Position numbers and translations under genes: made by a program. A stretch of 64,000 bases of DNA from Flavobacterium jumunjinense (lineage in GTDB: Bacteria; Bacteroidota; Bacteroidia; Flavobacteriales; Flavobacteriaceae), in NCBI RefSeq assembly GCF_021650975.2, contig NZ_CP091285.1:3100001-3164000 (forward strand), written 5' to 3'. Below the pieces are notes generated by a model. It did no database searches. It was not told the origin of the DNA and saw nothing but the letters and a program-made list of their open reading frames with translations. This document shows, one piece after another, positions 1-7,166 of the stretch (positions are counted from its first letter, which is position 1; every line of letters begins with the position of its first letter).

Positions 1-520
1 ATATAACTAATGACGGAATAATTAAAAAACCACCACCAGCGCCTACAAGTCCAATTACTATTCCAATAAAAAAAGTTTGAAAAATTAACACACCTATTGT
101 TGCTTTTTTTTCTTTTGAATTCTCGTTGGTCTTTTTCAACATAGCAAAAGCCGAAAAAAACATTATGATTGCAAAAAGCAACATTAGAAATGTCTCTTTC
201 GTTAAAATATAACTTTCTAATGAGAAGATAATATCAGGTAAGGTAGGAATAATGAATCGTCTTGTTAAATAAACACCAATAAACGAAGGGATTGCAAACA
301 AAATACCATTGTTAAAATCGACCAAACCATTTCTGTAGCTTTGAAAAGCACCCACCATAGAAGTAGAACCTACAATAAACAAGGAATATGCCGTTGCAAT
401 AATTGGATTAATATGTAATATATAGACCAATATTGGAACAGTTAATAATGAACCACCACCACCAGTAAGGCCTAATATTATTCCTATGCAAACAGCTCCT
501 ATGTAGGCAATGATTTCCAT
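1..520 (-). CDS. Sulfite exporter TauE/SafE family membrane protein (partial, C-terminus beyond window)
   Basis: The gene starts with ATG at 520 and runs off the left edge, so only about 173 N-terminal residues are visible; family members are usually about 250. The protein is strongly hydrophobic. It shows both family glycine motifs, GLTGGGGSLLTVPILVY near residue 19 and a second copy, GLVGAGGGFLIIPSL, near the cut end, as expected for the internally duplicated TauE/SafE fold. Family members move sulfur-containing anions or organosulfur compounds across the inner membrane. Its start overlaps the stop of the upstream Crp/Fnr regulator (TAATG), so the two are probably co-transcribed and translationally coupled. 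The substrate cannot be read from the sequence. Confidence 0.9.
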   Translation of the reverse strand, partial: MEIIAYIGAVCIGIILGLTGGGGSLLTVPILVYILHINPIIATAYSLFIVGSTSMVGAFQSYRNGLVDFNNGILFAIPSFIGVYLTRRFIIPTLPDIIFSLESYILTKETFLMLLFAIIMFFSAFAMLKKTNENSKEKKATIGVLIFQTFFIGIVIGLVGAGGGFLIIPSLVI

Positions 521-1152
521 TAAAATTCTAAGATTTCAATTTTGTTTCGGTGTAGTTTTATTTTTCCTTGCAACTCTAAACTTTTTAAAAGTCTAGAAAT
601 AACTACTCTAGAAGTATGCATGTCTTGTGCAATTTGTTGATGTGTGTTGAGTATTTCAGTTTTCCCAATCACTTTTGCTTTGTCAGTTAGGTATTTATAT
701 AATCTCTCGTCTAAATTCATGAAAGCTAAAGTATCTATTGCTTCCAGCATTTCGTTCAGCCGTATATTATAACTTTCAAAAACAAAGTTTCTCCAAGTTT
801 TATATTTTGTTAACCATTCTTCCATCTTTTCAACTGGAATCATAAATAATTGCACGTTATTTTCGGCTATAGCTCTAATCTTACTTTTAGATTGTCCCAT
901 ACAGCATGTTAAAGTCATAGCACATGTATCACCTCTTTCTAAGAAATAGAGTAATAATTCATCGCCATTTTCATCTTCTCTTAAAATTTTTATAGCTCCA
1001 TGAAGCAATAATGGCATCGATTTTATATAATCTCCAATTTCAATTAAATTGTCTTCGGCCTTGAATTCTTTATATATTGCTACATTCTCAATTTCGAGAA
1101 GTAAATCTTCTTCAAAAATATATCCGTAGGCTTCGTTTAATAACTCGTTCAT
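520..1152 (-). CDS. Crp/Fnr family transcriptional regulator
   Basis: This 210-residue protein has the Crp/Fnr layout: an N-terminal cyclic-nucleotide-binding-like beta-barrel (about 15-120), a long dimerisation helix (about 125-155) and a C-terminal winged helix (about 160-208) with the recognition helix around TSRVVISRLLKSLE. The barrel carries Cys77 and an adjacent Cys83-Cys84 pair in GDTCAMTLTCCMG. From memory, similar cysteine-containing Crp proteins in Bacteroidota sit beside TauE/SafE, rhodanese and persulfide-oxidising genes, so a thiol or persulfide sensing role is plausible but inferred. The canonical cAMP-binding arginine motif is not evident. It overlaps the exporter gene by one base, and a candidate operator lies about 55 bp upstream. 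Confidence 0.92.
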   Translation of the reverse strand: MNELLNEAYGYIFEEDLLLEIENVAIYKEFKAEDNLIEIGDYIKSMPLLLHGAIKILREDENGDELLLYFLERGDTCAMTLTCCMGQSKSKIRAIAENNVQLFMIPVEKMEEWLTKYKTWRNFVFESYNIRLNEMLEAIDTLAFMNLDERLYKYLTDKAKVIGKTEILNTHQQIAQDMHTSRVVISRLLKSLELQGKIKLHRNKIEILEF

Positions 1153-1174
1153 TGTAATTGAATAATATTATTAC

Positions 1175-1182
1175 CAAAGATA
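1175..1182 (-). promoter_or_regulatory. Candidate -7 promoter element of the Crp/TauE operon
   Basis: Read on the minus strand the sequence is TATCTTTG, matching the Bacteroidota -7 consensus TAnnTTTG. It lies 22 bp upstream of the ATG at 1152. No TTG (-33) is present at the usual 17-23 bp spacing, which may fit a promoter that needs an activator. Confidence 0.45.
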
Positions 1183-1204
1183 CTCTATTCTTAATAATTT
1201 TATA

Positions 1205-1220
1205 TGTTACTTTTGTTACA
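1205..1220. promoter_or_regulatory. Candidate Crp/Fnr-type operator
   Basis: TGTTACTTTTGTTACA is an imperfect palindrome (TGTnAC, 4 bp, GTnACA; only the middle position of each half mismatches). Its 16-bp length and 4-bp spacer suit a Crp/Fnr dimer. It sits upstream of the candidate -7 element of the Crp regulator gene, where an activator would bind. Autoregulation is inferred. Confidence 0.4.
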
Positions 1221-1260
1221 CAAGCTAATATGTTGTTTGAAAAGAATATATTAGCTTGTG
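1219..1260 (-). terminator. Hairpin terminator after the SIMPL-domain gene
   Basis: A 13-bp perfect inverted repeat (CACAAGCTAATAT at 1219-1231 and its complement at 1248-1260) with a 16-nt loop lies just beyond the minus-strand stop at 1270. There is no clear U-tract, so it may act as a 3'-end stabilising hairpin. It abuts the candidate Crp operator. Confidence 0.5.
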
Positions 1261-1269
1261 AATTTTATT

Positions 1270-2151
1270 TTATAGCGAGGTATCAATTTTGTATGTAATA
1301 CTAATGTTTAGTACATATTGTATTCCAACTTCCGATTGGGCATTGTTGATTACTTTGTCAAAATCAGAAGTTGAAGGACTATCGTAATAATATGTAGTAT
1401 TTTTTCGTGCTAGCTTTTTTATGAAATTTTGATTACGATTTCTAGTATATGTCTCAATTTCAGAATTTTCAAAGGCTTCATATTTTTTATACTGAGTATT
1501 TGGAAAGATAACCGAAAAATCTTCAGTAGCATTTGGAGTACCAATTATTCTCTTTTTAAATGCTTTCACATAAGTTTCTTTTTTCTGTTCAGCAATTTTA
1601 AATGCTTCTTCAAACAGTTCACCATGAATTGATAGAACATCATTATTAGAATAATCTACTTTTATAACATCGTAAATTTCATATTTTGAAGCAAGTGTAA
1701 TTATATTTTCAATTTCGTATACATTTTTACTCGATATAATGATGTTCTTCTTTATTTCGAATCCTTTTTGAAATTGTTCAGCAGTATTATTTTCAACATT
1801 ATAATCATATACTTTGGTTTGTGAAATAAAATCAACATAAATAGCTTCTTTTTTAATGTTGTTTTTTAATAATTCTTTTATGAAACCATTAATCCTTTGG
1901 TTAATTTGTGTGTTACAAACGGCTACTGTTTCTGCTTCTTCATTTGTACCTAAAACAATTGAAAAAGAATCAGCTTTCTTATTGAGAAGCACTTTTACAT
2001 TGAGTGTTAAATGATTGTCGTTAATTGTAATAGTACTATTTTTTGTTCGATTCGTATCATAATCATTTTTGCCATACACTTGATTTCCGCTCATTTGAGA
2101 TTGTACATTTATAATAATGAATCCAAATAAAATTGATAAATAATTTTTCAT
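1270..2151 (-). CDS. Secreted SIMPL-domain (DUF541-like) protein
   Basis: The 293-residue protein has a short signal peptide ending near QSQ (residue about 19). Residues about 45-260 follow the SIMPL/DUF541 pattern: a strand with DSFSIVLGTNEEAETV, a helix (TQINQRINGFIKELLKNN), then KKEAIYVDFISQTKVYDY, a second helix around the ASKYEIYDVIKVDY segment and a strand-rich end. SIMPL proteins are periplasmic or surface proteins of varied, poorly understood function. It is divergent from the 2311 operon and shares a 159-bp promoter region with it. The family assignment rests on pattern recognition rather than a search. Confidence 0.6.
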   Translation of the reverse strand: MKNYLSILFGFIIINVQSQMSGNQVYGKNDYDTNRTKNSTITINDNHLTLNVKVLLNKKADSFSIVLGTNEEAETVAVCNTQINQRINGFIKELLKNNIKKEAIYVDFISQTKVYDYNVENNTAEQFQKGFEIKKNIIISSKNVYEIENIITLASKYEIYDVIKVDYSNNDVLSIHGELFEEAFKIAEQKKETYVKAFKKRIIGTPNATEDFSVIFPNTQYKKYEAFENSEIETYTRNRNQNFIKKLARKNTTYYYDSPSTSDFDKVINNAQSEVGIQYVLNISITYKIDTSL

Positions 2152-2179
2152 TTTTTTTGCTTTTTAAAGTTTAACAGAA

Positions 2180-2187
2180 CAAACTTA
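2180..2187 (-). promoter_or_regulatory. Candidate -7 element for the SIMPL-domain gene
   Basis: The minus strand reads TAAGTTTG, a match to TAnnTTTG, 28 bp upstream of the ATG at 2151. No -33 TTG occurs at the normal spacing. Confidence 0.35.
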
Positions 2188-2211
2188 CTTGAAGTAGTGA
2201 AAAATAGTTGA

Positions 2212-2300
2212 GTAAAAGCACAGTAAACACATTGTAATGATTTTTCAGTACTTTTACAGCAGTTTTACAGTGAGTAAAAAAGCAATAAAAGTATTTTTAC
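2212..2300. promoter_or_regulatory. Phased GTAAA/TTTTAC repeat array in the divergent promoter
   Basis: GTAAA occurs at 2212 and 2223 (11 bp apart). TTTTACAG occurs at 2252 and 2263 (11 bp apart), followed by GTAAAA at 2274 (another 11 bp) and TTTTTAC ending at 2300. The 11-bp periodicity would place the elements on one face of the helix, as in an operator array. It lies between the SIMPL gene and the five-gene operon, so it could control both. The bound factor is unknown. Confidence 0.4.
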
Positions 2301-2310
2301 CAAGAATTAC

Positions 2311-3213
2311 ATGATAGATTTAGCAGTGTTTTATGAATTAAAGAAAAGTGTTTTAGAACGCTATAAAACACGCTATTCTTATTTTGAGGAAGATTGGAAA
2401 AAGTTCAGTTCTCAGGATATTTTAAATTTGATAGATGATATTCAGGAAACCACAAAGAATTCGGTTAGTGAAAAATGGATTTATACACATTTAAAACCTG
2501 AATCGAATGAAAAATTACCACGAAAAGACATGTTGGATATTTTTTCTGTCTATGTAGGTAAAAAAAATTGGAATGATTTTAAGCACACATTTGTAACTGA
2601 ACATAAAAGAATATCGAAAAAGGAAAATGTTATATCAAAAATAAATGCTAAAATACTAATAGTACCTTTTTTATTTCTATTGTTATTTTTACTTTGGAAG
2701 TTTGTTTTTCCAATAAAAGAAAGAAGAACGATAGAGTTAAATGAAAAATATAGTAATGATTCAATTTCATCAAGAAAAGTAAAAGCATTTACAATTGATG
2801 ATACTATTGTTACAGAAATTGAAATTAAAAATTCTAAAATTGAAGTTGAAAAAGATGAAAAAGTAGTAGTAAAAAGTCCTTTTTATAAAGAAAAAACAAT
2901 CGATTTACAAAAAACACCAAACATAAAGAAAATTGAATTAGAACCAGATGATTATGTGAATATTTTGCAAGGTTTTATTAAAAGTAATATTAAAGATTGG
3001 AAAACTAGAAAAGAACAATTAGACAGGATTTTAGATGATAATTTAGAAGTTATTGTTATGCTTCAGAATAATTTAGGGGCAGAATATTTTAATAAAGAAG
3101 AGTTTTCTCAGAAAGTAATTATTCCAACACCTTCTTTGAAAAGTTTGCACATTGTTGCAGTAGAAAAGAATAAAGAGAACAAAATTATATTTATTCGATT
3201 AATAAAGAAATAA
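2311..3213 (+). CDS. Conserved single-pass membrane protein of unknown function
   Basis: This 300-residue protein has a charged cytoplasmic N-terminal domain (about 1-100) of predicted helices with VSEKWIYTHLKP and LPRKDMLDIFSVYVG, one membrane helix at about 114-135 and a periplasmic C-terminal part (about 140-300) rich in Lys, Glu and Ile. I recall the N-terminal domain as recurring in Flavobacteriales proteins, where it resembles a small helical adaptor, but I know no function. It is first of a tight plus-strand operon; its stop overlaps the start of the secreted protein at 3213 (TAATG). The topology resembles a one-component transmembrane sensor with no enzymatic domain. Confidence 0.7.
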   Translation: MIDLAVFYELKKSVLERYKTRYSYFEEDWKKFSSQDILNLIDDIQETTKNSVSEKWIYTHLKPESNEKLPRKDMLDIFSVYVGKKNWNDFKHTFVTEHKRISKKENVISKINAKILIVPFLFLLLFLLWKFVFPIKERRTIELNEKYSNDSISSRKVKAFTIDDTIVTEIEIKNSKIEVEKDEKVVVKSPFYKEKTIDLQKTPNIKKIELEPDDYVNILQGFIKSNIKDWKTRKEQLDRILDDNLEVIVMLQNNLGAEYFNKEEFSQKVIIPTPSLKSLHIVAVEKNKENKIIFIRLIKK

Positions 3214-3758
3214 TGAAAAAGAGAATCTACCTAATTGTATTTGTTTTGATGTCTTTATTTGGGTTTTCCCAAAGTAGTGCTATTGGTTTGGAAAAGAACA
3301 ATAGTATCGTTTCTAATTTTTCTGAAGCTTCAATTGTAGTATATCAAGAAGTTGCAATCGATAAAATCAATGATTTTTATAGTTACTTAAATTTATATAA
3401 AGAAGTGAAATCAGTTGCATTACAGCAAGAAATTGACATTAATGTACGAACTGTTTTTTTTAATGAGAATGTAGAAGTTTTCGATTTTATTCAAGATAAT
3501 AATAATGTTCATTTGGATGTATTATTAAAACAATGCAAAAAAGAAAAATTTACATATACGGTTTCTAATTTCAAAAAAGAAACACCGTCTAAGACTAACT
3601 TTTTCTTAATTACTTATGATTTAGAAATTATAAATGAAGCCATAAAAAAGTATAAAATGATTCAGAAAGTTTATTTTTTTCCAAGTGTCAAAAGTTTCGG
3701 ATCAGAAAAAAAGAATGTTTGGCAACTCAAATTAGGAGAATTTAATGCAGTACAATAA
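3213..3758 (+). CDS. Secreted protein of unknown function
   Basis: The 181-residue product begins with a typical signal peptide (MKKRIYLIVFVLMSLFGFSQ), giving a mature protein of about 160 residues in the periplasm or on the surface. No catalytic motif is recognisable; the chain alternates short strands and helices and has a single cysteine. It overlaps the membrane-protein gene before it by one base and the next gene by 14 bp, so it belongs to the same operon and may partner the periplasmic part of the 2311 product. No family is recognised. Confidence 0.65.
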   Translation: MKKRIYLIVFVLMSLFGFSQSSAIGLEKNNSIVSNFSEASIVVYQEVAIDKINDFYSYLNLYKEVKSVALQQEIDINVRTVFFNENVEVFDFIQDNNNVHLDVLLKQCKKEKFTYTVSNFKKETPSKTNFFLITYDLEIINEAIKKYKMIQKVYFFPSVKSFGSEKKNVWQLKLGEFNAVQ

Positions 3759-4281
3759 ATATAACTTTCATAAATATACCTTTTGTGTTTTTAATGAAGT
3801 AGAAAATGAAGCTATTGATGGTTTAAAATTAAGTTATCAAAGTAAATCAGGAAGTAGTTATTATTTTACAAATGATGGTGTTTTTAGAGTGTCAAATCAT
3901 TGGGGAAGAGCTGCAAATTGCAGGTGGAGATTGCAATCTAAAGCAAAAAATACCAACCAAGTGAATAGAATTGGATATGCCAATTGGAGTGATTTTTATT
4001 CAAATAACGAACAAGGGAAGTTTTTTTATATTACAGTTAATAAGGAAGATAAAGAAGTAGATTTTCAACATAAGGACAATCCAAATTATAGTAAAGATGT
4101 TGTTCTTAGGAACGCAGCAGCAACAGCAAAAAGAATTCAACTAATAAGAGAGGTGCTTTTGGAAGAGAATTGGTCAAAATATCTTACTTTTGATGACTTA
4201 GATGAGCTTCGAAATAAAATTATTGAACTGCTAATAAAAACAGACGATTCTTTTATTAAAATTAAACAAAAATTTAGCTAA
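3745..4281 (+). CDS. Conserved soluble protein of unknown function
   Basis: The 178-residue protein lacks a signal peptide or membrane helix. A central aromatic-rich segment reads VFRVSNHWGRAANCRWRL, then IGYANWSDFY, suggesting a beta-rich domain; the C-terminal 50 residues look helical. The start overlaps the end of the preceding gene by 14 bp, and the reading frame is supported by good codon use and tight packing. It probably acts in the cytoplasm. No known family is recognised, and the role is presumably tied to the 2311 operon. Confidence 0.6.
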   Translation: MQYNKYNFHKYTFCVFNEVENEAIDGLKLSYQSKSGSSYYFTNDGVFRVSNHWGRAANCRWRLQSKAKNTNQVNRIGYANWSDFYSNNEQGKFFYITVNKEDKEVDFQHKDNPNYSKDVVLRNAAATAKRIQLIREVLLEENWSKYLTFDDLDELRNKIIELLIKTDDSFIKIKQKFS

Positions 4282-4282
4282 G

Positions 4283-4450
4283 ATGGGACGGAGAAATGAG
4301 AGTAATAGATTGGCTCATAAAAAGAAAGTAGAAGCAAAAAAAAATAGAGAAAACGAAGCGAAAAATAGTCTAAAAGAGAAGCGAAAAGCAATACTAAATC
4401 AATTCAACCTAAATAAAGATGAGTCAGGAGAAATTAACCTACCTACATAA
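4283..4450 (+). CDS. Small basic protein, 55 residues
   Basis: ATG at 4283 opens a 55-codon frame ending in TAA at 4450, starting one base after the previous stop and overlapping the next gene by 32 bp. The product is very rich in Lys, Arg, Asn and Glu (for example HKKKVEAKKNRENEAKN), almost without hydrophobic residues until ILNQFNL, and is likely a disordered or single-helix nucleic-acid-binding type peptide. The tight fit in the operon supports it; the compositional bias makes chance conservation possible. No family is recognised. Confidence 0.5.
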   Translation: MGRRNESNRLAHKKKVEAKKNRENEAKNSLKEKRKAILNQFNLNKDESGEINLPT

Positions 4451-4640
4451 AGAAGTGCAAGCCGTAATAGATGCAATGGCTGTTAAAGAGTTTAGAACAG
4501 CCAATAATAAATTAGTTGCTATTAGTGATGAATTAGACAATTTGTTAGATACAACAGCAGATGAGAATTTACTTGTTGAATTAAGTAAGTATCAGGTTCT
4601 TTTAAATCATTTACAGATTAAATTGAATACTGCAGAATAG
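4419..4640 (+). CDS. Small helical protein, 73 residues
   Basis: The 73-residue acidic product (MSQEKLTYLHKEVQAVIDAM at the start) is predicted to be entirely alpha-helical, with two amphipathic helices joined near ANNKLVAISDELDNLL. It starts inside the 55-residue gene and ends one base before the convergent DUF1015 gene, leaving no room for a separate terminator. It is the last gene of the 2311 operon. Function is unknown; a helical-hairpin adaptor or chaperone-like partner of the basic protein would fit but is a guess. Confidence 0.6.
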   Translation: MSQEKLTYLHKEVQAVIDAMAVKEFRTANNKLVAISDELDNLLDTTADENLLVELSKYQVLLNHLQIKLNTAE

Positions 4641-4641
4641 A

Positions 4642-5868
4642 TTACAATTCATAAACGACTAATCCGCTTCTGAACTTAGGTTCAATATAGGTGCTTTTTG
4701 GAGGCATAATCAAATTATTGTCTGCTAATGTTTTTATTTCCGAAATATCGGAAGGATATAACATAAAACCGACTTTAAAGCCACCTTCATCAATTACTTC
4801 TTTGATGGTTGTTATTGATTTGTTTCCTGGAATATATTCAATACGTTCATCATTTCGTAAGTCTTCAATCCCTAAAATAGGATTCAGAACTTTATCATAT
4901 AAAATCTGAGCGTCTAAAGTTTCTAAAATTGATCTTTCATTACTATTAGAGTTTTCGTGCTTATAATATAAAGCATAAAAATCACCATCTAAATACATAC
5001 TAAATTCAAACTTATTTTGTGGTTTCCACAATTCTTGATCTTTGGTTTTAATAATGAAGTTCTCAGCAATTAGTTTCAAAAAATCTTCTTTTGAATGATC
5101 GTTTAAATCACGGATAATTCTATTAAACTCATAAATTTTCACATTACTTTCTGCAATTAAAAAACTCATGAAATAATCCAAATTAGGATTGTTTAACTCT
5201 TTATCATCATCGTAAAGTTTTTCAGCGGAAGCCGAACGATGATGTCCATCTGCAATATATAAGTTCGGAATGTTGTCAAAATGTTCCTGAAGCCAATCAA
5301 TATCACTTTGTGTGTCAATTTTCCATAAAGTATGTTTTTCTTTATTAGTTGTAGAAAATTGATTTGCTGGTTGACCTTGTTTCTTTAATAATATCCAAGT
5401 GTTTAGTTCTACGCTATCTGGATAGGTTATTAAAACAGGCTCAGTATTAAAACGAGTTTGATGCAAGTAACTTTTAAACATTTCAACTCGATACTCTAAA
5501 GTGTCCTCGTGCTTTTTAATATGATTATTTTTATAATCAATAACTGAAGTTCCAGCAATAATTCCTGTGAATTTTTGCTTTTTTGTATTGATTTCATAAA
5601 GATAAAAAACAGGTTTTTCTTCCTGAATGAAGATGTTTTCAGCTTTGAAATCTTTGTATTTTAACGCAACCCCTTTAAAACGTTTTTTTAATCCAATACT
5701 TTGCACATTTGCATAAGCAGGGCTAATCACGTGTAAAAATGAATAGGGATTAAAATTTAGCCAAGCCGCAAGTTCAGCAGCACTATAATCTTCGTAATTT
5801 CTGCAAGAAACTAAACCTATTTTATCTGGAGCAGGACGAACTGCCTTGAAAGGAACTATTTTTGCCAT
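4642..5868 (-). CDS. DUF1015 family protein
   Basis: The 408-residue protein has the DUF1015 landmarks: an N-terminal MAKIVPFKAVRP and YSAAELAAWLNFNPYSFLHVI, a central LYIADGHHRSASAEKL, and a C-terminal DLRNDERIEYIPG. The DGHHR motif recalls ParB/Srx-like nucleotide-binding folds. The family is widespread, often encoded beside serine-biosynthesis genes, and its role is unsettled (it has been linked to serine metabolism by context). Here it follows 3-hydroxybutyryl-CoA dehydrogenase on the minus strand, separated by 71 bp containing a hairpin. It is convergent with the 2311 operon, with a 1-bp gap. Confidence 0.9.
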   Translation of the reverse strand: MAKIVPFKAVRPAPDKIGLVSCRNYEDYSAAELAAWLNFNPYSFLHVISPAYANVQSIGLKKRFKGVALKYKDFKAENIFIQEEKPVFYLYEINTKKQKFTGIIAGTSVIDYKNNHIKKHEDTLEYRVEMFKSYLHQTRFNTEPVLITYPDSVELNTWILLKKQGQPANQFSTTNKEKHTLWKIDTQSDIDWLQEHFDNIPNLYIADGHHRSASAEKLYDDDKELNNPNLDYFMSFLIAESNVKIYEFNRIIRDLNDHSKEDFLKLIAENFIIKTKDQELWKPQNKFEFSMYLDGDFYALYYKHENSNSNERSILETLDAQILYDKVLNPILGIEDLRNDERIEYIPGNKSITTIKEVIDEGGFKVGFMLYPSDISEIKTLADNNLIMPPKSTYIEPKFRSGLVVYEL

Positions 5869-5887
5869 TTTAGAGTGTTTGGTGAAA

Positions 5888-5927
5888 AGTGATTAGTAAG
5901 GAGTATAAAAACACCTCACTAATCACT
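5888..5927 (-). terminator. Hairpin between 3-hydroxybutyryl-CoA dehydrogenase and DUF1015 genes
   Basis: AGTGATTAGT at 5888-5897 pairs perfectly with ACTAATCACT at 5918-5927, with a 20-nt internal region that pairs partly. On the minus strand it is followed by TTTTC. It probably ends or attenuates transcription from the dehydrogenase gene. Confidence 0.5.
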
Positions 5928-5939
5928 AATTACACTGTA

Positions 5940-6830
5940 CTATTTACTAAATTGTTTTGCTACTTTTTCTGCTTTTCTGCTTTCTGCATAATCATAGAAA
6001 CCTTCTCCTGATTTTGCTCCAAGTTTTCCGGCCATAACCATATTTACTAATAAAGGACATGGAGCATATTTTGGATTTTTAAATCCGTCATACATTACAT
6101 TTAAGATAGATAAGCAAACATCTAATCCAATAAAATCAGCTAATTGTAATGGTCCCATTGGGTGTGCCATTCCTAACTTCATTACTGTATCAATTTCTGC
6201 AACACCAGCAACACCGTTATATAAAGTTTCTATTGCTTCATTTATCATTGGCATTAAAATTCTGTTTGCAACAAAACCAGGGTAATCGTTAACTTCTGTA
6301 GGTGTTTTTCCTAGTTTTACAGATAAGTCCATGATAATTTTTGTTACTTCATTAGAAGTTGAATAACCACGAATAATTTCTACTAATTTCATGATTGGCA
6401 CAGGGTTCATGAAATGCATTCCAATCACTCTTTCAGGATGGACTACTTGTGCCGCTATTTGCGTAATGGAAATTGAAGAAGTATTTGATGCTAAAATTAC
6501 ATTATGATCGCAAACATCACTTAGTTGTTTGAAAATTTTCATTTTTAAATCAACATTCTCTGTTGCAGCTTCAACTACTAAATCGCAACCTACAACGCCA
6601 TCTTTAATGTCGGTATAGGTTATTATGTTTGCAATAGTCTTGTGTTTATCATCTTCTGAAATAACACCTTTTGAAACCATTCTGTCAAGGTTGTTTGCAA
6701 TAGTTGTCATTCCTTTTTCTAATGATTTTTCTGAGATGTCAATTAGTTTTACAGTGAATCCAGATTGAGCAAAAGTATGAGCAATTCCATTACCCATAGT
6801 TCCAGCTCCAATTACAGCTATTTGTTTCAT
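5940..6830 (-). CDS. 3-hydroxybutyryl-CoA dehydrogenase
   Basis: This 296-residue enzyme matches the 3-hydroxyacyl-CoA dehydrogenase family in length and domains. It has an N-terminal NAD-binding fold with GAGTMGNG (8-15), the ASNTSSISI segment, catalytic-loop VIGMHFMNPVP with the active His, NDYPGFVANR, and a C-terminal helical domain with MAHPMGPLQLADFIGLD. It oxidises (S)-3-hydroxybutyryl-CoA to acetoacetyl-CoA with NAD(P), in butanoate or fatty-acid metabolism. It lies downstream of a small membrane protein and a Gfo/Idh/MocA oxidoreductase on the same strand and probably has its own promoter in the 96-bp gap. Confidence 0.93.
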   Translation of the reverse strand: MKQIAVIGAGTMGNGIAHTFAQSGFTVKLIDISEKSLEKGMTTIANNLDRMVSKGVISEDDKHKTIANIITYTDIKDGVVGCDLVVEAATENVDLKMKIFKQLSDVCDHNVILASNTSSISITQIAAQVVHPERVIGMHFMNPVPIMKLVEIIRGYSTSNEVTKIIMDLSVKLGKTPTEVNDYPGFVANRILMPMINEAIETLYNGVAGVAEIDTVMKLGMAHPMGPLQLADFIGLDVCLSILNVMYDGFKNPKYAPCPLLVNMVMAGKLGAKSGEGFYDYAESRKAEKVAKQFSK

Positions 6831-6926
6831 TTTTTGTGTAGTTATTTTGTATTGTTAATTATTTGAAATTTATATAAAGATGATATAAAATGGTGCTATT
6901 ATGATTTTTAATAGATGAAACACTTT

Positions 6927-7166
6927 CTATATAATAATAGTAAAAGTAAAGAAACAAAAAAAAAATAAATTAATCCAAATGAAAAGTTTGAATCTATCTA
7001 GATTAATTTTTAGTAAAAACAAAAAAGTGCTAGTAATTATAGTTATAAAACCAACTAAAAACATTGCATCAGGAACAATGTTTTCTATTGATAAAAATGA
7101 AACTATAAGTATATAAATAATTACACTTATGATGTTGTAAATAATTTTTCTTTTTGTTTTATCCAT
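6927..7166 (-). CDS. Small membrane protein, 79 residues
   Basis: The product is a 79-residue hydrophobic protein with a basic N-terminus (MDKTKRK) and three likely membrane helices: IIYNIISVIIYILIVSFLS, DAMFLVGFITIITSTFLFLL and LFIWINLFFFCFFTFTIII. The start codon directly follows the stop of the Gfo/Idh/MocA gene with no gap, so it is probably its translationally coupled partner. No family is recognised. Codon use is as AT-rich as the surroundings, and the charged ends support a real inner-membrane protein. Confidence 0.55.
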   Translation of the reverse strand: MDKTKRKIIYNIISVIIYILIVSFLSIENIVPDAMFLVGFITIITSTFLFLLKINLDRFKLFIWINLFFFCFFTFTIII

